Positions 8,307 through 15,464 of a stretch of 64,000 nucleotides of DNA are shown piece by piece (the first letter of the stretch is position 1; the number at the start of each line of letters is the position of its first letter). The notes below the pieces were generated by a model. That model saw only the letters and a list, made by a program, of their open reading frames with translations. It had not been told where the DNA came from and made no database searches. Source of the DNA: an uncultured Bacteroidia bacterium (GTDB lineage: Bacteria > Bacteroidota > Bacteroidia > Bacteroidales > UBA932); contig CACXMA010000011.1 of assembly GCA_902768665.1 (NCBI GenBank), positions 35,545 to 99,544 on the forward strand, read 5' to 3'. The position numbers were made by a program, and so were the translations under genes.

Positions 8307-9143
8307 ATGCATTTCGCAAGCTCAGAAATAAAAGACCGCGTCCTTTCCTTCGAGGGCATCGAGAATGCTCGGCAGCTGGGCGGAATCGCGGTGCAGGACG
8401 GCCGGACGGTCCGTCACGGCTGTCTGATCCGCTCCGGCAACCTGTCCAAGGCCAGTGACGGGGATGTCAAGCTGCTGAAAGAGGTATTTTGCCTGACGGA
8501 TGTCTTCGACTTCCGCTTCGGGAGGGAAGCGGCGGCGGAGCCGGACCGGGCAATCGACGGGGTGCAGAACACGCCGCTGCCGACGCTCCCGCAGGCGTTC
8601 ATCGACGGTTTCTCCTCGGGGCGCGCCGATACGGAGCAGGTGAAATCGGCCGATTTCACGGAGGCGCTTGCTCGCTATGCCTTCATGCCGCAGGCGCAGG
8701 AACTGGCCCGCCGGCTCTATCCCGCCATTGTCATGGATCCGGACTCGCAGCGCCGTTACGGTGCCTTTCTCAAAGGCGTGCTGGCCGCGGAAGGGGGAGC
8801 GCTCTGGCATTGCTCGCAGGGGAAAGACCGCGCCGGATGGGGGACCGCCTTCCTCCTGGCGGCGCTCGGGGCCGACCGGAAGACCATCGTGGAAGACTTT
8901 GCTTATTCCAACATTCCCTTTGCACCGGCCGTGGAAGCGCTCTGCTCCCGCGTTGCGGCGATGGGAGGCGGCGAGGCGGAGCAGACCTTTATCCGCTCCA
9001 TGGTCGGCGTGAGCGTGGAGAATTTCGAGACCGCGCTGGATCTGATCGACGCCCGCTTCGGCTCGATGAACGCCTACCTGAGCGGCCCGCTCGGCCTGCG
9101 TCAGGAAGATATAGAATCACTGAAAAACAAATACTTACAATGA
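8307..9143 (+). CDS. Tyrosine-protein phosphatase family protein
   Basis: A 278-residue protein of the Y_phosphatase3 type. The signature H-C-S-Q-G-K-D-R-A-G contains the HCX5R loop with the nucleophilic cysteine near residue 169 and the phosphate-binding arginine six residues later. Upstream N-A-R-Q-L-G-G and R-S-G-N-L-S-K are typical of this branch, in which a family-specific K-D-R loop is associated with dual protein and phosphoinositide activity. There is no signal peptide, so it is cytoplasmic. The upstream gene stops at 8285; TTG 8286 or ATG 8307 may start it, and I chose the ATG. It overlaps the next gene by ATGA. Confidence 0.8.
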   Translation: MHFASSEIKDRVLSFEGIENARQLGGIAVQDGRTVRHGCLIRSGNLSKASDGDVKLLKEVFCLTDVFDFRFGREAAAEPDRAIDGVQNTPLPTLPQAFIDGFSSGRADTEQVKSADFTEALARYAFMPQAQELARRLYPAIVMDPDSQRRYGAFLKGVLAAEGGALWHCSQGKDRAGWGTAFLLAALGADRKTIVEDFAYSNIPFAPAVEALCSRVAAMGGGEAEQTFIRSMVGVSVENFETALDLIDARFGSMNAYLSGPLGLRQEDIESLKNKYLQ

Positions 9144-9985
9144 GCTCATACGAACAAATCAATCTGGATGAGTATATCCACAGCGGCGAGGGCGGCCAGG
9201 GACAGGCCTACACCCATAAGAGCGAAAAGCGCCTGGCCAAGCTGTTCAATGCCGGTTTCGACGCCGAGCTCGCCGTCAGGGAGTTCGAGATGGCGAAGAC
9301 AGCCTATGAGAGCGGTGTTCCGACGCCGCGCCCCTTCCGGCTTATCACCGACGGCGAAAGGGTAGGCACCGAATACGAGCTCATTGAGAAGAAGCGCTCC
9401 TTCTGCCGCATCATTTCCCAGGAGCCCGAAAGGACGCAGGAGATTGCGCTACGCTTTGCCAAGGCCTGCAAGGCTCTCCACGCCATGCCGGCCGACACAA
9501 GCCGCATCCCGTCGATGAAACAGCGCATGCTCGACTTCTACCATCGCGACGGCGTGGTGCCTGCCTATATGAAGGACAAGGCCCTGCCGCTGCTCGAGCA
9601 GATCCCTGATACACCCATGCTGCTGCACGGCGACATGCACATCGGGAACATCATCACCGACGGAGAGCGGGACCTCTGGATCGACATCGGTCAGTTTGCT
9701 TACGGCGCTCCGGAGTGGGACCTGAGCATGTGCTGGCGGGTGTCGCAGATTATGGATCCGAAGCGGACCGACGAGCTGTTCCACCTCACGCCGGAGCAGA
9801 ATCAGCGGCAGTGGGGCATCTTCGCCTGCGCTTATCACGGCGTCAGGCCGGAGGACCTCGGGCGGTTCATAAAGGGGTATGTGCCCTACGCCGCCATCAA
9901 GATTCCTTACATGTATTACATAACCTTCCACGAGCCGATGACCGAGGAAATGGTGCACCGGCTCGCGGACAGTATGCTGGGATAG
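9140..9985 (+). CDS. TIGR02172-like phosphotransferase (APH/choline-kinase fold)
   Basis: A 281-residue protein kinase-like phosphotransferase. The Brenner motif H-G-D-M-H-I-G-N is near residues 163-170 (catalytic D165, metal-binding N170) and the metal-binding D of W-I-D-I-G follows at about residue 180. The N-terminus has S-G-E-G-G-Q-G-Q-A-Y, a nucleotide loop, and K-L-F-N, matching the Fibrobacter-type TIGR02172 family. The substrate is unknown; relatives phosphorylate aminoglycosides, choline or amino sugars. The start overlaps the phosphatase stop (ATGA), indicating translational coupling. A kinase-fold and a phosphatase gene under one WYL regulator suggest an antagonistic pair, which is inference. 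Confidence 0.75.
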   Translation: MSSYEQINLDEYIHSGEGGQGQAYTHKSEKRLAKLFNAGFDAELAVREFEMAKTAYESGVPTPRPFRLITDGERVGTEYELIEKKRSFCRIISQEPERTQEIALRFAKACKALHAMPADTSRIPSMKQRMLDFYHRDGVVPAYMKDKALPLLEQIPDTPMLLHGDMHIGNIITDGERDLWIDIGQFAYGAPEWDLSMCWRVSQIMDPKRTDELFHLTPEQNQRQWGIFACAYHGVRPEDLGRFIKGYVPYAAIKIPYMYYITFHEPMTEEMVHRLADSMLG

Positions 9986-9997
9986 TACCCGGTAGGA

Positions 9998-11374
9998 TTA
10001 CCCGAGGCGTTTGAGCTTGACGGTGAAGTGACGCATCAGCGGGGCCTCCCACTCGATGGCGACACCGCGCGTTACGCTTTCGCGGCGGTCATAGACGTTC
10101 TTCATGGCCGCGGCGATGACATCCATGTGGTTGTCGGTGTAGACGCGGCGGGGGATGCACAGGCGGACGAGGTCGAGGCCGCCGAAGCGGTTCTCGCGCG
10201 TCACCGGGTCGCGGTCGGCGAGCATGTAGCCGATTTCGCAGGCGCGGATGCCGGCCTCGAGATAGAGCTCGCAGGTCAGCGTCTGGGCAGGGAATTCTTC
10301 CTTCGGAATGCGGTCCAGGACGCGGTCTGCGTCGACAAAGATGGCATGTCCGCCGGCGGGGCGCTGGTAGGGGATGCCGTATTCGTCGAGCTTTTTGGCG
10401 AGATAGGCTACCTGATGGATGCGCGTGTGGAGCATGTCGAACTCGGTGTTCTCGTCGAGACCGACGGCAAGCGCCTCCATGTCGCGGCCGTTCATGCCGC
10501 CGTAGGTGACGTATCCTTCGAAGGGGATGCAGAAGAGCTTTGCGCCTTCGTACCACTCCTGGCGCTTCATGCCGATGAAACCGCCCATGTTGACGATGCC
10601 GTCCTTCTTGGCGGACATGGTCATGGCGTCGGCGTCGGCATACATCTCGGCGGCGATTTCCTTGATGGATTTATCGGCGTACCCGGCCTCGCGCGTCTTG
10701 ATGAAGTAGGCGTTCTCGGCGAAACGGGCGGAGTCCATGACGACAGGGACACCGTATTTGTGGCACAGGGCGCAGGTCGCCTTGATATTTTCCATGGAGA
10801 CGGGCTGCCCGCCGACGGTATTGTTCGTAACGGTGAGGACCATGAACGGGACGTTCCCGGAATTCTCCTTCAGTACCTTCTCGAGTTTCTCGAGGTTGAC
10901 ATTGCCCTTAAACGGGACCTCGAGCTGGGTGTCCTTGGCTTCGTCGGTCGTGACGTCGATGGCCTTGGCCTTGCGGGCTTCGATATGGCCCTTGGTCGTA
11001 TCGAAATGGGCATTGCCGGGGATGACGTTGCCTTCCTTTACGAGATAGGAGAAAAGAACGTTTTCGGCGGCTCTGCCCTGGTGCGTCGGGATGACGTAGG
11101 GCATGCCGAAAAGGCGCTGGATCGTAGCTTCCAGCTTGTAGAACGAGCGGGCGCCGGCATAGCTCTCGTCGCCCATCATGAGGGCGGACCACTGGCGGTC
11201 GGACATGGCGCCCGTGCCGGAATCGGTCAGCAGGTCGATATAGACCTGCTCGGCCTTCAGCTGAAATACATTGTAATGTGCTTCCCGGAGCCACTGCTCG
11301 CGCTCCTCGCGGGTGCTGCGGCGGATCGGCTCGACCATTTTGATCTTCCAGGATTCAGCGAAAGGAAGTTCCAT
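9998..11374 (-). CDS. tnaA: Tryptophanase
   Basis: A 458-residue PLP enzyme that splits tryptophan into indole, pyruvate and ammonia. Family features are visible in order: M-V-E-P-I-R near the start, T-D-S-G-T-G-A-M-S near residue 50, the PLP-contacting T-H-Q-G-R-A-A-E, V-T-N-N-T-V-G-G-Q-P-V-S, V-M-D-S-A-R-F-A-E-N, and the PLP lysine in M-S-A-K-K-D. Close to the usual length (about 460-470). It lies 36 bases downstream of the DUF1846 gene on the same strand with no promoter box between, so the two are probably co-transcribed. No TnaC-like leader is seen. Confidence 0.95.
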   Translation of the reverse strand: MELPFAESWKIKMVEPIRRSTREEREQWLREAHYNVFQLKAEQVYIDLLTDSGTGAMSDRQWSALMMGDESYAGARSFYKLEATIQRLFGMPYVIPTHQGRAAENVLFSYLVKEGNVIPGNAHFDTTKGHIEARKAKAIDVTTDEAKDTQLEVPFKGNVNLEKLEKVLKENSGNVPFMVLTVTNNTVGGQPVSMENIKATCALCHKYGVPVVMDSARFAENAYFIKTREAGYADKSIKEIAAEMYADADAMTMSAKKDGIVNMGGFIGMKRQEWYEGAKLFCIPFEGYVTYGGMNGRDMEALAVGLDENTEFDMLHTRIHQVAYLAKKLDEYGIPYQRPAGGHAIFVDADRVLDRIPKEEFPAQTLTCELYLEAGIRACEIGYMLADRDPVTRENRFGGLDLVRLCIPRRVYTDNHMDVIAAAMKNVYDRRESVTRGVAIEWEAPLMRHFTVKLKRLG

Positions 11375-11380
11375 AGGTTT

Positions 11381-11413
11381 GGTTATTAGGGTTATTAGAT
11401 TATGGGGTTATTA
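11381..11413. repeat. Three copies of GGTTATTA between the DUF1846 gene and tnaA
   Basis: GGTTATTA occurs at 11381, 11390 and 11406 in the gap between the two leftward genes; the last copy includes the DUF1846 stop codon. Such short direct repeats could be a binding site or replication slippage; no function is claimed. Confidence 0.5.
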
Positions 11414-12886
11414 CATTTTGGGCTTGATCTTCTTGACCGGGTCGCAGGTGAGGCCGATGCCGAGCTTGTTGAAGGTCTTGCGGTCGACCTCGCTGAGCAT
11501 GACGGTGGAGTGGACCTGGGCTCCTGCGAGGGCCGGCAGCTGCGCGAGGGCCTGCTGGCAGGTTTCGTCCATCAGGCTCATCATCGACAGGGCGACCAGC
11601 ACTTCGTCGGTGTGCAGGCGCGGATTGTGGCCGTGGAGATAGGTCACCTTCGTTTTCTGGATCGGCCCGATCATCGTCTGCGGGATGAGCTTGATGTTGT
11701 GGGCGATGCCGGCGAGGTGCTTGATGGCGTTGAGCAGAAGGGCGGAGCTGGGACCGAGAAGGGGAGAGGTCTCGCCGGTGAGGATGGTGCCGTCTTCGAG
11801 CTCGATGGCCGCAGCGGCAAGGCCGGATTTGTCGGTGCGTTCCTTGGCGGCCACGGTGCATTTGCGGTCGGCGGTGGTGATCTTCGCGCGCTTCATCAGA
11901 AGCGAGATTTTATTGACCTCGTTCTCCGTGCAGCGGCCTTCGGCGAACTTGCAGAGGGAGGTGTAGTAGCGGCGGATGATTTCCTGGCGGGACGCCTCGC
12001 GGCAGACCTCGTCGTCGCAGATGCAGTAGCCGATCATATTGACGCCCATGTCGGTCGGGCTCTTGTAGGGGCTCTGGCCGTAGATGTCCTCGAAAAGGGC
12101 GTTCATCACGGGGAAGATCTCCACGTCTCGGTTGTAGTTGACGGCGGTTTCGCCGTATGCGTCCATGTGGAACGGGTCGATCATATTGACATCATCGAGG
12201 TCGGCGGTGGCGGCCTCATAGGCGATGTTGACCGGGTGCGACAGGGAGAGGTTCCAGACCGGGAAGGTCTCGAACTTGGCGTAGCCGGCCTTGACGCCGC
12301 GGCGGTTCTCCTGGTAGAGCTGGCTCAGGCAGACGGCCATCTTGCCGCTGCCGGGACCGGGCGCCGTTACGACGACAAGGGACTTTGTCGTCTCGACGTA
12401 GTCATTGCGGCCGAAGCCCTCCTCGGAGTCGATCAGGGCGACGTTGTTGGGGTATCCTTCAATGGTATAATGGTAGTAGACCCGGATGCCCATGTTCTCA
12501 AGGCGCTTGCGGTAGGCCTCGGCGCTTCCCTGGCCGTTGAAGTGAGTGATTACCACGCTGTTGACGCTCAGGCTGCGGGAGAGGAACTCGTCGCGCAGGC
12601 GCAGCACGTCCATGTCGTAGGTGATGCCGAGGTCGTTGCGGATCTTGTTCTTCTCGATATCGACGGCGCTGATGACGATGATGATCTCAAGGTCGTCCTT
12701 GAGCTGCATGAGCATCTGCAGCTTGCTGTCCGGCTGGAATCCCGGCAGGACGCGCGCGGCGTGGAAATCGTCGAAGAGTTTGCCGCCAAACTCCATGTAA
12801 AGCTTGTCGCCGAAGGCGGCGATGCGCTGTTTGATGTGCTCCGATTGGATGGAAAGATACTTTTCTTTGTCGAACCCGTATTTCAT
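11411..12886 (-). CDS. DUF1846 domain-containing protein
   Basis: A 491-residue cytoplasmic protein matching DUF1846 over its full length, with the starting G-F-D-x-E-K-Y pattern and a nucleotide-loop-like A-P-G-P-G-S-G-K-M-A-V-C-L-S-Q near residue 180. Structures of the family show a large alpha/beta protein whose enzymatic role is not established. It is the first gene of a leftward pair with tnaA and has a strong promoter. Conservation across Firmicutes and Bacteroidota gut bacteria suggests a metabolic role, but nothing here identifies the substrate. Confidence 0.85.
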   Translation of the reverse strand: MKYGFDKEKYLSIQSEHIKQRIAAFGDKLYMEFGGKLFDDFHAARVLPGFQPDSKLQMLMQLKDDLEIIIVISAVDIEKNKIRNDLGITYDMDVLRLRDEFLSRSLSVNSVVITHFNGQGSAEAYRKRLENMGIRVYYHYTIEGYPNNVALIDSEEGFGRNDYVETTKSLVVVTAPGPGSGKMAVCLSQLYQENRRGVKAGYAKFETFPVWNLSLSHPVNIAYEAATADLDDVNMIDPFHMDAYGETAVNYNRDVEIFPVMNALFEDIYGQSPYKSPTDMGVNMIGYCICDDEVCREASRQEIIRRYYTSLCKFAEGRCTENEVNKISLLMKRAKITTADRKCTVAAKERTDKSGLAAAAIELEDGTILTGETSPLLGPSSALLLNAIKHLAGIAHNIKLIPQTMIGPIQKTKVTYLHGHNPRLHTDEVLVALSMMSLMDETCQQALAQLPALAGAQVHSTVMLSEVDRKTFNKLGIGLTCDPVKKIKPKM

Positions 12887-12917
12887 TGGAATTGAATTTT
12901 CTCACAAATACGGGATA

Positions 12918-12949
12918 CAAAAATAGCACTTTTCACGGAGTTGTGCAAA
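12918..12949 (-). promoter_or_regulatory. Promoter of the DUF1846-tnaA unit
   Basis: On the minus strand TTTG (12949-12946) is followed after 20 bp by TATTTTTG (12925-12918), an excellent Bacteroidota -33/-7 pair. The start codon lies 31 bases beyond the -7 box. Confidence 0.7.
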
Positions 12950-12960
12950 AATTTTTGCGT

Positions 12961-13278
12961 CTATGCGACGGCCGCGAGCAGATGCTCGTGGTAATGCTCG
13001 AGGAAGCGGCAGCTGAGCATGTCCGGGGCGTAGATGATGGCGCTGGAACGGCCGTCAAGGAGCTCGGCGACGCTGTCCTGCTGCTCCTGCGTCTCGGCGG
13101 CGTAGAACCAGTTGTTGCGGATCCATACACCCAGGCCGAAGTGCTCTTCCTCGGCGAATTCCTCGCCCGTCTTGGCGATGGCGTCCATCTTTTCCTCCCG
13201 GGAAAGCATGTTGTCCAGGATTTCGTAGGCCTCAAAGGTCGTGGTGGGGATGCTGTTCGTATTCATGGTATCTTGCAT
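12961..13278 (-). CDS. Small DUF6794-like protein
   Basis: A 105-residue protein without signal peptide. The core E-E-H-F-G-L-G-V-W-I-R-N-N-W resembles DUF6794, a small family with an H-F-G-L-G-x-x-I-R-N-x-W signature. The first half holds a helix-rich segment ending in E-E-F-A-E-E, and the last 30 residues may form a second short domain (L-L-D-G-R-S-S-A-I-I-Y-A-P-D). Function is unknown. The start at 13278 was chosen because the longer form would begin with the TTG of the -7 box. It stands alone between the DUF1846 promoter and the GH3 gene. Confidence 0.6.
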   Translation of the reverse strand: MQDTMNTNSIPTTTFEAYEILDNMLSREEKMDAIAKTGEEFAEEEHFGLGVWIRNNWFYAAETQEQQDSVAELLDGRSSAIIYAPDMLSCRFLEHYHEHLLAAVA

Positions 13279-13296
13279 GTTGTTTGATTTCTGATG

Positions 13297-13304
13297 CAAA
13301 GATA
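13297..13304 (-). promoter_or_regulatory. -7 box for the small DUF6794-like gene
   Basis: The minus strand reads TATCTTTG, matching TAnnTTTG, 18 bases upstream of the ATG at 13278. The -33 side is unclear. Confidence 0.45.
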
Positions 13305-13352
13305 CGGCTCCCCATCGTCAACTTTTGACAATGAAAAATAATTTCACCTTTT

Positions 13353-15452
13353 TTATTGATATTCGTACGCAAGCACGCGAAGCGCATCTGAACTGCCGCC
13401 GTAGAGGAGTTCCCAGCGACCGTGCTTCGGGACCATGTCACCTTCCGCCTCGGACCAGGCGAGGAAGGTCTCGTCGGTCAAGGGGATTGCAGCTTCGACC
13501 GTTTCGCCAGCCGGGACGGTGACGCGGCAGAAGCCCCGCAGCGTCTTCAGCGGGCCGTCGGTGTCCTCCGGATCGCGGACATAGAGCTGGACGACTTCCG
13601 TGCCGTCGACGGCGCTCTCATTGGTGACCGGAACAATCAGACGGCCGCTCTCAACCCGCGCCTCGCCATAGGTAAACCGGCTGTAACTCAGGCCGAAACC
13701 GAAGGGGAAGAGGGGAGAGCCGCGGAAGTAGCGGTAGGTGCGGCCTTCCATGGCATAATCCTCATAATCCGGAATGTCGGCCGTGTGGCGGTAGAAGGTC
13801 ACGGGGAGCTTTCCGGAAGGATTGACGTCCCCGAAGAGTACGTCGGCGATGGCATGGCCGCCTTCCTCACCGGGGTACCAGGCCTGCAGGATGGCCTCGC
13901 AGGTAAGAGTCTCCGTCTCCAGCCCCATCGCGGAACCAGAGAAATTGACGAGGATCACGCGTTTTCCGGCTGCCTGGAGACGGCGGATCAGGCTGCGCTG
14001 CACGGCGGGAAATTCGATGTCCGTGCGGTCACCGCCGCGGAAGCCGGGCAGGTCGACGGGCATTTCCTCGCCTTCGATCCTCGGGGAGATGCCGCCCGCA
14101 AAAACGACGATGTCGTTGCCGCGAAGGCGCCAAAGGAGGTCATTTTCAAGGCTGTCGACCAGTCCGCAGCCGCGGATGAGAGTAAGGTCCGGAATCCGCT
14201 CCCGCAGCGCGTCTGCCAGCGTAACGGTCTTCTCAGGGATAGGGTTGTAATTGCCCCACTGCATTTCCCGGTCGTCCGCGTTCGGACCGATCAGGGCGAC
14301 GCGGGTCCCGTCCGAGAGCGGCAGGATGCCGTTATTGTGCAGGAGGACAAGGCTTTCTTCGGCCATCTTGCGGGAGAGCGCCAGGTGCTCGGGGCCTTCC
14401 ACGATCTCGTCCGGAAGGGCGTCCCAGTCGCCGCCGTTGCCGTCCAGCTCCCCGAGACGGATCCGCTCGGCAAGAAGACGGATCAGGGCCTTGTCAACGT
14501 CGGCCTCGTCGAGGAGCCCCGCCGCAACGGCCTCGGGGATATGGGCGTAGGTCTCGCCGCAGTTGAGCTCTGTGCCGGTATGGACAGCCGCTGCGGCGGC
14601 GTGCGCGGCATCGGGCAGGACCTTGTGGGTGTTCCAGATGTCCTTGATGGCCCAGCAGTCAGAAACGACGATGCCCTCAAAGCCCCATTCGCCGCGGAGA
14701 ACCGTGTTGATCAGGTAGTCGTTCATGCCGCAGGGCTCGCCGCGGAAGCGGTTGTAGGCGATCATCACTTCCTTGACGCCGGCCTTTGTGACGAGGTCCT
14801 TGAAGGCGGGAAGATAGGTCTCCCGGAGGTCCCGTTCGGAGACCTGCGCATCGAAGGTATGGCGGTTCCATTCGGGGCCCGAGTGGACGGCAAAGTGCTT
14901 GGCGCAGGCGTGCGCCTTGAGAATTTCGGCGTCCTGGGGGCCCTGCAGGCCGCGTACCACGGCCATGCCCATCTGCCCGGTCAGGTAGGGATCCTCTCCA
15001 TAGGTTTCCATGCCCCGGCCCCAGCGCGGATCGCGGAAGATGTTGATGTTCGGCGTCCAGAAGGTCACTCCCTGGTACCAGCCGACATGGCCGGATTCGC
15101 GGGCCTGGCGGTTCTTGACGCGGCCTTCGTCGGAAACGGCGTCAAACACCTGGCCGACCAGCGGCACGTCGAAGGAGGCGGCCATCGCGACGGGCATCGG
15201 GAACACGGTCGCGACACCGTTGCGCGCTACGCCGTGCAGCGCCTCGTTCCACCAGTTGTAGGCGGGAATGCCGAGCTCCTCGACGGGCGCCGAGGGATGC
15301 ATCATCAGCCCGGCCTTCTGCCCGAGGGTCAGCTGCGCAACCAGCTGAGCGGCGCGCTGCTCGGGAGATGGGGCGGCTTTCTCATTGTTTCTGCAGGCGG
15401 AAAGAAGGGAAAGGCCAAGGGCGAGGAGGATAGGGAGTGCTTTCTTCTTCAT
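13353..15452 (-). CDS. GH3 family glycosidase, lipoprotein (beta-xylosidase or beta-glucosidase type)
   Basis: A 699-residue protein with a lipoprotein signal (L-L-S-A-C, lipidated Cys near residue 20). The GH3 N-domain has Y-N-W-W-N-E-A-L-H-G-V-A, P-R-W-G-R-G-M-E-T-Y-G-E-D-P and K-H-F-A-V-H; the nucleophile is D265 in V-S-D-C-W. A C-terminal sandwich and an Fn3-like domain follow. Y-N-W-W-N-E-A-L-H-G-V is common in Bacteroidota enzymes annotated as xylan beta-xylosidases, but beta-glucosidase activity is also found. It lies 12 bases after the GH36 gene in a leftward operon divergent from the AraC regulator, so it most likely removes terminal sugars from the hemicellulose oligosaccharides of this locus. 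Confidence 0.85.
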   Translation of the reverse strand: MKKKALPILLALGLSLLSACRNNEKAAPSPEQRAAQLVAQLTLGQKAGLMMHPSAPVEELGIPAYNWWNEALHGVARNGVATVFPMPVAMAASFDVPLVGQVFDAVSDEGRVKNRQARESGHVGWYQGVTFWTPNINIFRDPRWGRGMETYGEDPYLTGQMGMAVVRGLQGPQDAEILKAHACAKHFAVHSGPEWNRHTFDAQVSERDLRETYLPAFKDLVTKAGVKEVMIAYNRFRGEPCGMNDYLINTVLRGEWGFEGIVVSDCWAIKDIWNTHKVLPDAAHAAAAAVHTGTELNCGETYAHIPEAVAAGLLDEADVDKALIRLLAERIRLGELDGNGGDWDALPDEIVEGPEHLALSRKMAEESLVLLHNNGILPLSDGTRVALIGPNADDREMQWGNYNPIPEKTVTLADALRERIPDLTLIRGCGLVDSLENDLLWRLRGNDIVVFAGGISPRIEGEEMPVDLPGFRGGDRTDIEFPAVQRSLIRRLQAAGKRVILVNFSGSAMGLETETLTCEAILQAWYPGEEGGHAIADVLFGDVNPSGKLPVTFYRHTADIPDYEDYAMEGRTYRYFRGSPLFPFGFGLSYSRFTYGEARVESGRLIVPVTNESAVDGTEVVQLYVRDPEDTDGPLKTLRGFCRVTVPAGETVEAAIPLTDETFLAWSEAEGDMVPKHGRWELLYGGSSDALRVLAYEYQ

Positions 15453-15464
15453 GGGAAAATCGGA

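Noticed and set aside
8489-9139. Upstream extension of the phosphotransferase frame
   Set aside because: It overlaps the phosphatase in another frame and has an arginine-rich shadow composition; the ATG at 9140 gives the normal family length.
11375-11410. TnaC-like leader peptide before tnaA
   Set aside because: The gap is 36 bases and contains only short repeats, with no room for a Trp-containing leader frame.
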